Positions 1-8,996 of a stretch of 64,000 nt of DNA are shown here, in pieces; the stretch's first letter is position 1; each line of letters begins with the position of its first letter. Source of the DNA: Corynebacterium halotolerans. GTDB taxonomy: Bacteria > Actinomycetota > Actinomycetes > Mycobacteriales > Mycobacteriaceae. A program made the position numbers and the translations under genes. The notes below the pieces were generated by a model. It was not told the DNA's origin, made no database searches, and saw nothing but the letters and a program-made list of their open reading frames with translations. The stretch spans positions 248,001 to 312,000 of the forward strand of contig NZ_JVMD01000015.1 in assembly GCF_001056295.1 (NCBI RefSeq). Reading direction: 5' to 3'.

Positions 1-417
1 GAAGCCCTTCACAGGTCGGTCGGCGGCGTCCGCGAGGTCGAAGGCGTGCAGGAGCTCGTCGGCGCGCTCCTCCACGCGCGAACGGCTCAGGTGGTACAGG
101 CGGCCGATCAGGCGCAGGTTCTCGCGGGCCGTGAGCTGCTCGTCGACGGCCGCGTACTGGCCGGATGCCCCGATGACGTCGCGCACCCGGGAAGGCTCGG
201 CGAGCACGTCGATGCCCGCCACGCGCGCCGATCCGGCGGTGGGGCGTATGAGGGTGGTCAGGATTTTCACGGTCGTGGTCTTGCCGGCCCCGTTCGGGCC
301 GAGAATGCCGCGGACCGTTCCCTCCTCGACCGCCAGATCCAGCCCGTCGAGCGCGCGGACCTCCCCGGATGATGCGGAATAGACCTTGGTCAGGCCCTCC
401 GCTTCGATGATTGGCAT
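1..417 (-). CDS. ABC transporter ATP-binding protein, DrrA-like (3' part beyond window)
   Basis: This is the N-terminal ~139 residues of an ATPase that would power an ABC-2 type exporter. The visible part has a Walker A (GPNGAGKTT) near residue 40 and a Q-loop region ([19 protein letters not shown]) typical of daunorubicin-resistance DrrA-type ATPases. The signature motif and Walker B lie beyond the left edge, so the gene is partial in the window. The start codon (complement of 415-417) is preceded by an AAGGAAGG ribosome site. The family exports drugs or lipids with a separate permease, which would be encoded further left. The substrate cannot be inferred. Confidence 0.85.
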   Translation of the reverse strand, partial: MPIIEAEGLTKVYSASSGEVRALDGLDLAVEEGTVRGILGPNGAGKTTTVKILTTLIRPTAGSARVAGIDVLAEPSRVRDVIGASGQYAAVDEQLTARENLRLIGRLYHLSRSRVEERADELLHAFDLADAADRPVKGF

Positions 418-715
418 TGGCGTCCTTCCTTGGCATCGGACGCCGATGTGACGCGCCGATGCGGTTCGCGCCCGATTTGGGGGCGCCGGGGAAGGGTACA
501 TGCATTTCCGGATCGGCGTCATCGCCCACCGGCCCGATGCCCGTTTCGGGCGCCGCGGCACACCCGATGGGGCGTGCCGGAACGCGACGACGTAGTTTTA
601 AAGGAGGACTCTTCGATCCGAAAAGTACCTCGCAGCCCGTGAAACGAGCTCCCCGGGGCCGACCGCGGGCCACATTGACTGCCCCCATCAACGCCCCTTG
701 AACCCAGGAGGATCC
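418..715. other. Divergent intergenic region between ABC ATPase and gapB
   Basis: About 300 bases with no supportable gene. It must carry the divergent promoters for the ABC ATPase and gapB. An AAAGGAGG stretch near 600 looks like a ribosome site but no start codon follows at a useful distance. No convincing operator was seen. Confidence 0.5.
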
Positions 716-2167
716 ATGGCGACGCCGGCACCGATCAACCACAGCGACTGGAACGAGCGAGTCGTCCTCGCGGAGAAGATGATTCCGCTGCTCGGCCAGC
801 TGCGGCGCGAGAAGAACGTCGTCACCTCGATCTTCGGCCGCCTGCTGGAGAACCCGACCGAGACGTCGATCATCAAGTCGCACCGCTACGCCCGGCGCAT
901 CACCTCGCAGGAGCTGCCGCTGTCGCAGACCCTGCCGATCATCGAGCAGCTGGTGCAGATGGACCTGGGCACCGCCTCCATCGACCTCGGAGCCCTGGCC
1001 ACCAAGTTCGAGGAGGAGGGCGGCGACCTCGCCGAGTTCCTCGCCCGCGAGCTCGCCGACGTCATCGGCACCGCCCACGAAACGCCGCAGTCCGACGTCG
1101 TGCTCTACGGCTTCGGCCGCATCGGCCGCCTGCTGGCCCGCATCCTGCTGTCGCGGCAGGCGCTGTTCAACGGCGCCCGCCTGCGCGCCATCGTCGTGCG
1201 CAAGAACGGCGACGAGGATCTGGTCAAGCGCGCCTCGCTGCTGCGCCGCGACTCCGTGCACGGCGCGTTCGACGGCACCATCACCGTCGACCGGGACAAC
1301 GACATCATCTGGGCCAACGGCACCCCGATCCAGGTCATCTACTCATCCGACCCGGCCACCGTCGATTACACCGCCTACGGCATCGACGACGCCCTGGTCA
1401 TCGACAACACCGGCCGCTGGCGCGACCGCGAGGGCCTGGGCCAGCACCTGAAGTCCAAGGGCGTGTCCAAGGTCCTGCTGACCGCCCCGGGCAAGGGCGA
1501 CATCCCGAACATCGTCTACGGCATCAACCACAAGGGCATCGACCCGGAGGAGAAGATCCTCTCCGCCGCGTCCTGCACCACCAACGGCATCACTCCGGTG
1601 CTGAAGGTCGTCAACGACAAGTGGGGCGTCGAGCACGGCCACGTCGAGACGGTGCACTCGTTCACCAACGACCAGAACCTCATCGACAACTTCCACAAGG
1701 GCACCCGCCGCGGCCGCGCCGCCACGCTGAACATGGTGCTCACCGAGACCGGCGCGGCGAAGGCCGTGTCCAAGGCCCTGCCGGAGTTCGAGGGCAAGCT
1801 CACGGGCAACGCCATCCGCGTGCCCACCCCGGACGTGTCCATGGCGGTGCTCAACCTGACGCTGGAGACCGAGGTCGACCGCGACGAGGTCAACGAGTAC
1901 CTCCGCGAGGTCTCGCTGCGCTCCGTGCTGCGCCAGCAGATCGACTACATCCACTCGCCGGAGGTCGTGTCCACCGACTTCGTCGGTTCCACCCACGCGG
2001 GCATCGTCGACGGCCTGGCCACCATCACGCAGGGCAAGCACCTGGTGCTCTACGTCTGGTACGACAACGAGTTCGGCTACTCGAACCAGGTCATCCGCGT
2101 CGCCGAGGAGGTGCTGGGCACCCGCCCGCGCATCTACCCGAAGCGCAAGCACCTGGTCGACCTGTAA
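716..2167 (+). CDS. gapB: Glyceraldehyde-3-phosphate dehydrogenase, GapB type
   Basis: The protein oxidises (or in gluconeogenesis re-forms) glyceraldehyde 3-phosphate in the cytosol. It is 483 aa, much longer than a classical 335-aa GAPDH, with an N-terminal extension of about 125 residues before the Rossmann motif FGRIGR. The catalytic cysteine lies in ASCTTN (Cys287), and the C-terminal WYDNEFGYSNQ motif is present. This architecture matches the corynebacterial GapB, reported to be NADP-dependent and to work in the gluconeogenic direction. An upstream TTG at 698 is in frame, but ATG 716 has CAGGAGG five bases before it and is preferred. Cofactor use is known from the family, not seen here. 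Confidence 0.93.
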   Translation: MATPAPINHSDWNERVVLAEKMIPLLGQLRREKNVVTSIFGRLLENPTETSIIKSHRYARRITSQELPLSQTLPIIEQLVQMDLGTASIDLGALATKFEEEGGDLAEFLARELADVIGTAHETPQSDVVLYGFGRIGRLLARILLSRQALFNGARLRAIVVRKNGDEDLVKRASLLRRDSVHGAFDGTITVDRDNDIIWANGTPIQVIYSSDPATVDYTAYGIDDALVIDNTGRWRDREGLGQHLKSKGVSKVLLTAPGKGDIPNIVYGINHKGIDPEEKILSAASCTTNGITPVLKVVNDKWGVEHGHVETVHSFTNDQNLIDNFHKGTRRGRAATLNMVLTETGAAKAVSKALPEFEGKLTGNAIRVPTPDVSMAVLNLTLETEVDRDEVNEYLREVSLRSVLRQQIDYIHSPEVVSTDFVGSTHAGIVDGLATITQGKHLVLYVWYDNEFGYSNQVIRVAEEVLGTRPRIYPKRKHLVDL

Positions 2168-2286
2168 GTCAGCGGCTCGTCAGTCGCCGGCCCTGCAATT
2201 CGCCGACCCGAAAGCCGTCGACCCGTAAATCGGCGGCCCGAGGGTCGGCGCCCGCGGCAATCGTCGACGGGCGGCGCCCGGGGCAA

Positions 2287-2305
2287 TTAGGTGAACCTGA
2301 CCGTA
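2287..2305 (+). promoter_or_regulatory. Putative DtxR iron box before the siderophore ABC operon
   Basis: TTAGGTGAACCTGACCGTA matches the 19-bp DtxR/IdeR consensus (TTAGGTTAGSCTAACCTAA) at about 13 positions, with a perfect left TTAGGT arm. It lies just upstream of a TATGCT -10-like hexamer (2328-2333) and 41 bp before the binding-protein start. Position and regulon logic support iron-dependent repression of the importer. Binding itself is inferred. Confidence 0.6.
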
Positions 2306-2345
2306 GTGATGTTGTTTAGGTGGAACGTATGCTTTCATTGAGGGC

Positions 2346-3245
2346 ATGCACACTTCCTTGATCAGTGTTCGGTGGTCCGCCGGGCGGGTCGCCGCGGCAT
2401 TCGCCCTCGCGCTCGGGCTCGTCCTGTCCCTCGTCGCCTGCTCGTCGGACTCCGGGGGAGAAAAGACCGGAGACGGCGCCGGGGCCGGTTTCGACCAACT
2501 CCGCGTCGTCGCCCTCGACTGGCGCTACGAGGAGATCCTCGTCGCCCTCGGCGTCACGCCGGTGGGCACCGTCGAAATCGGCAAGTCCGCCGAACCGCAG
2601 ACGCTGAAGGGGAAGCTCGACGGCGCGACGTCGGTGGGGCAGGCCAAGCAGCCGAACCTCGAGGTCATCCAGTCCCTCGAGCCGGATCTGATCCTCGCCA
2701 GCCCCACCCGTCACGCCGCGATCCTCGATCAGCTCAAGGGCATCGCGCCGACGGAAACCTACGCGGACACCTCCTATGGCGAGGTGCTCGATGCGATGGA
2801 CGCCATCGCCGCGAAGCTCGGCAAGGAGAAGGAAGCCGGCGAGGTGCGCTCCCGCATCGACGGCAAGATCGCCGAAGCGAAGAAGGCGGTGAAGCCGGGC
2901 ACCCGCGCCGCCGTCATCGGCTGGTCGAAGGACACGCTCTACACGTGGATCGCGAAGTCCTTCTCCGGTTCGCTGCTCACCGCCGTCGGGTACGAGTACG
3001 GCTACGACGGCGAGAAGTCCGCCATCGAGTCGAAGACCGACGTCGCCGAGCTGACCGGGGACAAGCTGCCGGGCATGAAGCTCGACGTCGCGTACCTCTA
3101 CAACGACACCGAGGGCTTCCGCGCCAGCCCCTACGGCGGGGTCGTGGACAAGGTCATCGACGTTGAGCAGGACACGTGGTCGCGGTCGCGCGGCCCGCTC
3201 GCGGCGGAAGCGATGCTCGACCAGATCATCGCCGAAGCGAAGTGA
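2346..3245 (+). CDS. Iron-siderophore ABC transporter substrate-binding lipoprotein
   Basis: A 299-aa FecB/FepB-family periplasmic-binding protein. A signal peptide ends in a lipobox (LSLVAC, Cys32), so the mature protein should be lipid-anchored on the outer face of the membrane. The body has two lobes, including the ...EVIQSLEPDLILASP segment typical of helical-backbone metal or siderophore receptors. It is the first gene of a four-gene import operon (receptor, two FecCD permeases, ATPase) and sits behind a DtxR-like box, so ferric-siderophore uptake is the best reading. Its stop overlaps the GTG start of the next gene by four bases, indicating translational coupling. The actual siderophore is unknown. 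Confidence 0.88.
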   Translation: MHTSLISVRWSAGRVAAAFALALGLVLSLVACSSDSGGEKTGDGAGAGFDQLRVVALDWRYEEILVALGVTPVGTVEIGKSAEPQTLKGKLDGATSVGQAKQPNLEVIQSLEPDLILASPTRHAAILDQLKGIAPTETYADTSYGEVLDAMDAIAAKLGKEKEAGEVRSRIDGKIAEAKKAVKPGTRAAVIGWSKDTLYTWIAKSFSGSLLTAVGYEYGYDGEKSAIESKTDVAELTGDKLPGMKLDVAYLYNDTEGFRASPYGGVVDKVIDVEQDTWSRSRGPLAAEAMLDQIIAEAK

Positions 3246-4417
3246 CCCCGGGGCCACGCACGCCGGCGCCCCGCCCCTCCCGTTCCCGCCCGTCCGGCTC
3301 CGCGAAGTTCTCCTCTGGGCCGGCTAACCGCCCGTCCCGCCACCGTGCGGCGGGCATCATCGCCGCGCTCGCCGGCGGAGCGGGACTCATCGCCGCCCTC
3401 GCGTGGGGGCGGCTTTCGGCCGTCGCGGCTCCGGAGGGTGCGGAATGGCTCGGCGCCGAACTGCACTCGGTCGCCCTCGACCGGCTGACGGCGACGGTCG
3501 TCGTCGGCGCCTGCCTGGGCATCGCGGGCGTCCTGTTGCGCACGGCCACGAAGAACCCGCTGGCCGACCCGGAAATCACCGGCGTCAACTCCGGCGCCGC
3601 CTTCGGCGCGGTGTTGGCGACGACGGTGACCGGCTCCGTCGGCGGCGCCGCCCTGCTGCCCGGCGCACTCGCCGGGGCGGTCGTCGCGGCGTCGGCGACG
3701 ATCACTTTCGGCATGCGCGGGAGGGCCGCGACGTCGTCGGCGATGGCCGTGCAGCGCATGGTGCTGCTCGGCATGGCGGTCTCCGCGCTGTTCAGCGCGT
3801 TGACGGCGATCATCCTGGTTCTCGACGAAGCCCAGCTGTCCACCGTGTTGTCCTGGTTGTCGGGGCGTCTCGGCGGAGTGCGCATGGCAGACGTCGTCCC
3901 CGCGATGATCGTCGCCGCCGTCGTTGCCCCCGCCGTGATCGCGGGCGCCCGCGGGCTTGATGCGCTCGTCGTCGGCGATTCGGTCGCCACCGCGGTCGGG
4001 GCGCGTCCCCGGCTCACCCGGTTGCTCGCCGTGGCTGCGGCGGTGCTGCTCATCGCGCCGTGCGTGGCCGCCGCGGGGCCGATCGGATTCCTGGGGCTCA
4101 TGGCGGCCGTGGCCGCGCACCGCGTGTGCGGCCCCCGCCATCGTTCGGCCGTGCCCGTCGCCGCGGTGCTCGGCGCGGCCGTCCTGCTCGTGGCCGACAC
4201 CGTCGGGCAGTGGCTGTGGGCGCCGGCGGAAACTCCGGTGGGCATCGTGACGGCCCTGATCGGCGTCCCCGTCCTGCTGTGGGGCATCGGCTCCCTGCGC
4301 GGCACCCGCAACGCCGGCACCCGAAACGGCGGCGCCCCGAACCGAGCAACGCCCGAAACCCCCACGCTTCCGCGCCCGCTGAACGGACGCTTCGCTTCCG
4401 GGGAGGGATCGGCATGA
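3242..4417 (+). CDS. FecCD-family siderophore ABC permease (first subunit)
   Basis: A 391-aa polytopic membrane protein of the BtuC/FecCD family. After a ~40-residue Pro/Arg-rich cytoplasmic N-terminus come about nine to ten hydrophobic segments. The family loop RTATKNPLADPEITGVNSGA is clear. The GTG start at 3242 overlaps the stop of the binding-protein gene (GTGA), and its own stop overlaps the next start (ATGA). An in-frame ORF extends upstream to 3176, but that would run deep into the preceding gene. The C-terminal ~40 residues are low-complexity and Asn/Thr/Arg-rich. Partner of the second permease in a heterodimeric channel. Confidence 0.87.
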   Translation: MTPGPRTPAPRPSRSRPSGSAKFSSGPANRPSRHRAAGIIAALAGGAGLIAALAWGRLSAVAAPEGAEWLGAELHSVALDRLTATVVVGACLGIAGVLLRTATKNPLADPEITGVNSGAAFGAVLATTVTGSVGGAALLPGALAGAVVAASATITFGMRGRAATSSAMAVQRMVLLGMAVSALFSALTAIILVLDEAQLSTVLSWLSGRLGGVRMADVVPAMIVAAVVAPAVIAGARGLDALVVGDSVATAVGARPRLTRLLAVAAAVLLIAPCVAAAGPIGFLGLMAAVAAHRVCGPRHRSAVPVAAVLGAAVLLVADTVGQWLWAPAETPVGIVTALIGVPVLLWGIGSLRGTRNAGTRNGGAPNRATPETPTLPRPLNGRFASGEGSA

Positions 4418-5421
4418 TGGCGAGGACGGCTTCGTCGCAAAGCACGCCCCGCACCCGCGCCCGCACCGCCGCCACCGTGGCGGTGCTCGTCGCGGCGCTT
4501 GCGGCCGTGGTCGTGCTGGCGCTCGGTATCGGAGCGGTCCAGGTGCCGCCCGGCGATGTGGTGGCCAGGCTGGTCGGCGGCGACAATTTGATCTGGAAGT
4601 ACCGGCTGCCGCGGATCTTGGTCGGCGCTATCGCAGGCGTCGGCATGGCGGTGGCGGGGTGCCTGCTGCAGGTGGGGCTGCGCAATCCGCTGGCGGCGCC
4701 GGACACGGTCGGCATCACCGCGGGCGGTGGCCTGGCCGCGGTCGCGGCGCTGCTGGGTGCGGGCGCGCTGCCGGCGCAGGCGCTGACGCCCGTGGCGTTT
4801 GCCGGGGCGCTGATCGGCGCCGGGGTGGTGCTCGCGCTCGCCGGGCGCGGCATCGGCGACCCCGTGCGGCTGGCGCTGACCGGCGTGGCGGTGTCCGTGG
4901 GGCTGGCCGCGGCGACGCAGCTGCTGCTCGTGCGCGCCGCCCCCGAGGCGGGCGCCGCGATGACCTGGCTGAAGGGCTCGCTGTACGCGCGGACGCTTTC
5001 CGACGCCGCCGTCGTCGCCCCCATCGTGGCCTTCGGCCTGGTGGCGGCGCTGATCGTGTCGCGCCACCTCGATGCGCTGCGCCTGGGCGACGCCGTGATG
5101 GCGGGCATCGGCGTGGCCCCCGTGCGCTGGCGCGTGGTCGCGGTGGTGCTGGCCGTCGCGTGCGGCTCGGGTGCCGTGGCGGCGGCCGGGGTGCTCGGGT
5201 TCGCCGGCCTGATCGTGCCGCATGCCGCGCGGCTGCTTGTCGGCGGGCCGCTGTCCCGGCAGATCCCGGTGGCGGCGATGCTCGGCGCCACGCTGGTGGT
5301 CGGGTGCGACGCCGTCGGGCGATGGCTGTTCGCGCCGACGGAGATCCCGGTCGGCGCGCTCATAGCCATCGTCGGCGCGCCGTATTTCGTGTTCCTGCTG
5401 TTGAGATTGACGAAGGTGTGA
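4414..5421 (+). CDS. FecCD-family siderophore ABC permease (second subunit)
   Basis: A 335-aa FecCD permease with the family motif QVGLRNPLAAPDTVGITAGG near residue 90 and alternating long hydrophobic helices. It begins with ATG overlapping the previous stop (ATGATGA context), giving tight coupling. It should pair with the preceding permease to form the transmembrane channel fed by the lipoprotein receptor. An 11-mer motif, CGTCGCAAAGC, repeated across this window, occurs at 4433-4443 inside its first codons. Confidence 0.87.
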   Translation: MMARTASSQSTPRTRARTAATVAVLVAALAAVVVLALGIGAVQVPPGDVVARLVGGDNLIWKYRLPRILVGAIAGVGMAVAGCLLQVGLRNPLAAPDTVGITAGGGLAAVAALLGAGALPAQALTPVAFAGALIGAGVVLALAGRGIGDPVRLALTGVAVSVGLAAATQLLLVRAAPEAGAAMTWLKGSLYARTLSDAAVVAPIVAFGLVAALIVSRHLDALRLGDAVMAGIGVAPVRWRVVAVVLAVACGSGAVAAAGVLGFAGLIVPHAARLLVGGPLSRQIPVAAMLGATLVVGCDAVGRWLFAPTEIPVGALIAIVGAPYFVFLLLRLTKV

Positions 5422-5422
5422 C

Positions 5423-6250
5423 GTGATCGTGAAAACTCCGCGGAATCGAAAAGCCCCGGAAAAGGGCCTGTCCGGCGTCGGCCTCGTGGTCGGCTACGGC
5501 GGCGAACCGGTGCTCGACGGGGTCGACGTCGCCATCCCCGACGGTCGCGTGACCGCGCTGATCGGCCCGAACGGGTGCGGCAAGTCCACGCTGCTGAAGA
5601 CGCTGGGCCGCCAGCTGCGGCCGTCGGCGGGCCAGGCGCGCCTGGGCGGGGCGGACGTCGGCGCATCGTCGGCACGCGCATTCGCGCGGGAGGTCTCCTT
5701 CCTGCCGCAGCAGCCCGTCGTGCCGGAGGGCATCACGGTGCGGGAGCTCATCGCCTTCGGCCGATACCCCTTCACCGGCGCGTTCGCGGCGCTGTCGGAG
5801 GTCGATCACCGCGCCGTGGAATCCGCCGCCGCGCGCGTCGGGGTGGCGGAGCTTCTCGACGCGCCCGCCACCGCGCTGTCCGGCGGCCAGCGGCAGCGGG
5901 CGTGGATCGCCATGACCGTCGCGCAGGAGGCGGGGATTCTGCTTCTCGACGAGCCGACGACCTACCTCGACCCCGCCCATCAGCTGGCGACGCTGGAGCT
6001 GGTCCGGGGGCTCAACTCCGAGGGGCGCACCGTGGCGATGGTCCTCCATGACATGACGCAGGCGGCCCGGTTCGCCGACCACGTCATCGCGATGTCCGAT
6101 GGCGCCATCGTCGCGGAAGGGGAGGCGGGGGAGGTGCTCACCCGTGACCTGGTGCGCGACGTTTTCGGCGTCGACTGCCTGATGGTGCGCGACCCGGAAA
6201 CGGGAAGGGAATTGCCGATTCCGCATGTCGGCTCCGGCGGGACCGCGTGA
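5423..6250 (+). CDS. Siderophore ABC transporter ATP-binding protein (FepC/FecE type)
   Basis: A 275-aa ATPase that energises the preceding permease pair. Walker A is GPNGCGKST (about residue 50), the ABC signature is LSGGQRQRAW and Walker B is ILLLDEPTTYLD, followed by the H-loop VLHDMTQA. The YLD after Walker B and the closing PETGRELPIPH are typical of ferric-siderophore ATPases. GTG 5423 is one base after the previous stop. The gene completes the iron operon; the next gene is convergent, so transcription should end at about 6250-6348, although no strong hairpin was identified there. Confidence 0.92.
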   Translation: MIVKTPRNRKAPEKGLSGVGLVVGYGGEPVLDGVDVAIPDGRVTALIGPNGCGKSTLLKTLGRQLRPSAGQARLGGADVGASSARAFAREVSFLPQQPVVPEGITVRELIAFGRYPFTGAFAALSEVDHRAVESAAARVGVAELLDAPATALSGGQRQRAWIAMTVAQEAGILLLDEPTTYLDPAHQLATLELVRGLNSEGRTVAMVLHDMTQAARFADHVIAMSDGAIVAEGEAGEVLTRDLVRDVFGVDCLMVRDPETGRELPIPHVGSGGTA

Positions 6251-6348
6251 TCGACGGCGCCCGTCGTCCCTTGGCCGCAGCCGTGCCTGGCGCCGCCACT
6301 GAACGCCGGGCGCCCCGCCCCCTGGAGCCCCGGACCGCCCCTGAACCC

Positions 6349-7005
6349 CTACCGCTGGTGCACCTGGTTCTGCGCGGCCTCGAGGCCGTGGCGGGCCAGC
6401 AGGTCGACCGCGTCGGCGGCGTCCTGCAGCCAGAACGGCAGGTCGCGCCGCTCGGCGGTGGAAAACGGGCGCAGTACGAAATCGGCCGGGTCCTGTCGCC
6501 CCGGCGGGCGGCCGATGCCCACGCGCACCCGCAGGTAGTCCTTGGTGCCCAGCGACTTCGACGTCGACCGCAGGCCGTTGTGCCCGCCTTCGCCGCCGCC
6601 GCGCTTCAGGCGGATGACGCCGGGGTCGAGGTCCAGCTCGTCGTGCACCACGATGACGTCGCCGGGCTCGACGTTGAAGAACTTCGCCAGCGCGCTGATC
6701 GGCCCGCCGGAGACGTTCATGTACGTCCGCGGCTTGGCCAGGATCACCTGCCGCTCCACGGCCCCGTCTCCGGCGCCGACGGTCCAGCGGGTCTGCACGA
6801 TCTCCGCGTTGGAGCGCTTGTGCGCCGAGAACGTCGACGGCATGGGCAACGTCCGTTCGGCGAGTTCGTCGAGCACCATCTGCCCGACGTTGTGCCGCGT
6901 GTCGGCGTACTTCGGGCCGGGATTGCCCAGGCCGACGACGAGGATCGGCGGGGCGTCGGCGGGGGCGGGGGAGGGCTTCGAGCGACCGAACATGTCCGCC
7001 ATCAT
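6349..7005 (-). CDS. pth: Peptidyl-tRNA hydrolase
   Basis: A 218-aa cytosolic enzyme that frees tRNA from prematurely released peptidyl-tRNA. Motifs: [16 protein letters not shown] with the catalytic His38, [10 protein letters not shown], and HDELDLDPG...GGHNGLRS. Length is near normal, with a short N-terminal extension ([10 protein letters not shown]...). Starts at 7005, 7002 and 6993 are all possible; 7005 gives the longest product. It lies downstream of rplY, as in mycobacteria, but here an AI-2E-type permease gene lies between the two, ending 12 bp upstream. Confidence 0.93.
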   Translation of the reverse strand: MMADMFGRSKPSPAPADAPPILVVGLGNPGPKYADTRHNVGQMVLDELAERTLPMPSTFSAHKRSNAEIVQTRWTVGAGDGAVERQVILAKPRTYMNVSGGPISALAKFFNVEPGDVIVVHDELDLDPGVIRLKRGGGEGGHNGLRSTSKSLGTKDYLRVRVGIGRPPGRQDPADFVLRPFSTAERRDLPFWLQDAADAVDLLARHGLEAAQNQVHQR

Positions 7006-7017
7006 CCCACAGCAGCT

Positions 7018-8181
7018 TTACGACGACGCCCGCGGGCGATGCCCATCCGGTTCCACGGCGGCTTCTCCCGCAGTTTCCCCGCCGGCCCCCGGCCCGCCGT
7101 CGACCAGCGCGGGGAAAGGATCATTGCCCATGGCGTACCCGATGGAGCTGTTCAGCAGCGCGGTCAGCGGGACCGCGAACAGCGCGCCGGCGAGGCCGAA
7201 CAGGTAGGTGCCGGCCGCGACGACCACGATGACGGCCAGCGGGTGGATGCTGACGGCGTGGCCCATCAGGAACGGCTGCAGCACGTGGGTCTCCAGGAAG
7301 TGCACGCCGACGACGATCGCCAGCATGATCAGCGCGGCCATCGCCCCCTTGTCCACCATCGCGATCAGCACCACCACGGCGCCGGAGACGATGGCGCCGA
7401 CGATGGGCACGAAGGACGCCAGGAACACCAGGATCGTCGACGGGATGACCAGCGGGATGCCCATGATCCAGGCGCCGATGCCGATGCCGGCCGCGTTGAT
7501 GGCGGCCACGCCGATCTGGGTGCGGCTGTAGTTGCCCAGGCTCACCCAGCCGCGCCGCATGGCCTCGTGGAATTCGGCGCGGGCGCCGCGGGGGACGAAG
7601 CGCAGGCAGAACCGCCAGATCCGGTCGCCCTGGTGCAGGAAGAAGAACAGGGAGAGCAGGCAGATCAGCATTCCGGCGATGACGTCGACGGCCGTCGCGC
7701 CGATGCTCAGCGCCCCGGACGCCAATGCGCCCGACGATTGCCCGGCCCAGTCGCGGATCCCGGCGGTGACGTCGGTGCCCGGGTCGATGGACAGGTGCAG
7801 CGGGCCGGTGCGCAGCCACGCCATCACCTGGTCGATGCCCTCGCGGGCGCCCTGCCGCAGCTGCCCGAATCCCACCGCCAGGCGCTCGGTGGCCAGCGCG
7901 AAACCGCCGACGAAAACGCCGAGCAACACGAACACCGACGCCAGCGCGGCCAGGGCGCTCGGGAACCGCAGCGTCCGCCGCAGGAACCGGGCCAGCGGCG
8001 AGAGCATCGCGGAGAACAGCACCGCCACCGCCAGCGGGATGATCACGATGAGCAGCTTGCCCACCACCGTCCCCGCCACCCACGCCGCGCCCGCGATGAG
8101 CACCGCGCACGCAGCCCACGCCGCCGCGAGGACGACGGGATAGGGGAGATCGCGGGCCAGCCGATCGCGCATGCGGTTCAT
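7018..8181 (-). CDS. AI-2E / PerM-family membrane permease
   Basis: A 387-aa polytopic membrane protein. Hydrophobic blocks come as a pair near the N-terminus, one in the middle (VDVIAGMLICLLSLFFFLHQ) and a C-terminal cluster containing FVPIVGAIVSG and GLAGALFAVPLTALLNS, characteristic of the AI-2E transporter family. Substrates of this family are mostly unproven, so none is assigned. An in-frame ATG at 8214 would add 11 residues, but TAGCAT lies 8 bases before ATG 8181, the spacing of a leaderless transcript, so 8181 is chosen. The gene ends in TCG-TAA within a GCTTTACGACG motif copy (7015-7025). Confidence 0.8.
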   Translation of the reverse strand: MNRMRDRLARDLPYPVVLAAAWAACAVLIAGAAWVAGTVVGKLLIVIIPLAVAVLFSAMLSPLARFLRRTLRFPSALAALASVFVLLGVFVGGFALATERLAVGFGQLRQGAREGIDQVMAWLRTGPLHLSIDPGTDVTAGIRDWAGQSSGALASGALSIGATAVDVIAGMLICLLSLFFFLHQGDRIWRFCLRFVPRGARAEFHEAMRRGWVSLGNYSRTQIGVAAINAAGIGIGAWIMGIPLVIPSTILVFLASFVPIVGAIVSGAVVVLIAMVDKGAMAALIMLAIVVGVHFLETHVLQPFLMGHAVSIHPLAVIVVVAAGTYLFGLAGALFAVPLTALLNSSIGYAMGNDPFPALVDGGPGAGGETAGEAAVEPDGHRPRASS

Positions 8182-8263
8182 GAGCGGAAATGCTACGCCC
8201 GCCCGGGCAAACATGGAGCGGACGTTCTCCCACGCCGGCGCCCCCGCCCCTCGGACACGGCGA

Positions 8264-8295
8264 AGCCCCCGCCGGAACCGAATCCGGCGGGGGCT
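8264..8295 (-). terminator. Terminator hairpin downstream of rplY
   Basis: A perfect 13-bp stem (8264-8276 with 8283-8295, AGCCCCCGCCGGA / TCCGGCGGGGGCT) with a six-base loop lies 47 bp after the rplY stop. There is no long U-run. A GCTTTGCGACG motif immediately precedes it in the direction of transcription. Confidence 0.7.
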
Positions 8296-8342
8296 CGTCG
8301 CAAAGCAGGGGCAACCGGTCGGGGACCGGCGCGGGGGAGGAA

Positions 8343-8996
8343 TTACTCCTCGCCCTCGCCCTCCTCGGCCTTGGGCTCCTCGGGCAGCTCGGCGTCGCCC
8401 ATGCCCTCGATGTCGGCGTCGACGTCGCCGGCCGGGTCCTCCTCCGGCTCGACGATGTTGAAGATCAGCAGCTCCGGATCGTCGGCGAGCTCCAGGCCCT
8501 CCGGCAGGGTGACGCCCTCGGCGTGGATCTGCGCGCCCACGTCCAGGCCCTCGACGGACACGGTGATCTCTTCCGGGATGGACAGCACCGGGGCGAGCAC
8601 CAGGATGGTGTCGGCGTCCTGCATGAGCAGGGCGTTGCCCGGGGCCAGCTCGCCCTCGGCGACGACCGGGACCTCGACCTCGACCTTCTCGCCGCGGTGG
8701 ATGCCCAGCAGGTCGGCGTGGTCGATGTTGAGGGTCAGCGGGTTCTGGTCCAGGGCCTTGACCATGGACAGCTGCGACTCGCCCTCGATGTCGAGGTCGA
8801 GGACGGCGTTGACGCCGTAGTTGCGGATGATGCCGTGGAACTCGATCGAGTTGACCAGGACGTGCTTCGGGGCGTCCAGGTCCTTCGAGTAGATGACCAC
8901 CGGGATGTCGCCGGCCACGCGGGCGCGGCGGGCGGCGCCCTTGCCGAACTCGGTGCGCTCGCGGGCTTCCAGCTTGATGATGTTGGGCTTCGCCAT
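8343..8996 (-). CDS. rplY: 50S ribosomal protein L25 / general stress protein Ctc
   Basis: A 217-aa protein that binds 5S rRNA in the large subunit. The N-terminal ~95 residues form the L25 domain (KLEARERTEFGKGAARRARV...GDIPVVIYSKD). The C-terminal domain of the longer Ctc/TL5 form follows, ending in an acidic tail (EEPKAEEGEGEE). Start ATG 8996 has an AGGAGT site eight bases upstream; a longer reading frame to 9632 runs through repeats and is not used. It follows prs in the glmU-prs-rplY-pth order known from mycobacteria, with a GNAT gene and repeats inserted here. Confidence 0.93.
   Translation of the reverse strand: MAKPNIIKLEARERTEFGKGAARRARVAGDIPVVIYSKDLDAPKHVLVNSIEFHGIIRNYGVNAVLDLDIEGESQLSMVKALDQNPLTLNIDHADLLGIHRGEKVEVEVPVVAEGELAPGNALLMQDADTILVLAPVLSIPEEITVSVEGLDVGAQIHAEGVTLPEGLELADDPELLIFNIVEPEEDPAGDVDADIEGMGDAELPEEPKAEEGEGEE

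Noticed and set aside
593..620. AAAGGAGG motif before gapB as evidence of a small gene
   Set aside because: No ATG, GTG or TTG follows at a usable distance with a sustained frame.
698..715. Upstream TTG start for gapB
   Set aside because: The six extra codons would include the AGGAGG ribosome site itself; ATG 716 has ideal spacing.
2316..3257. 313-codon minus-strand ORF opposite the siderophore-binding protein
   Set aside because: The + strand has a clear signal peptide, lipobox and operon structure; the antisense frame is a shadow.
6247..8820. 857-codon + strand frame across pth, the AI-2E-type permease and rplY
   Set aside because: It is His/Arg/Gln-rich shadow translation of three recognisable minus-strand genes.
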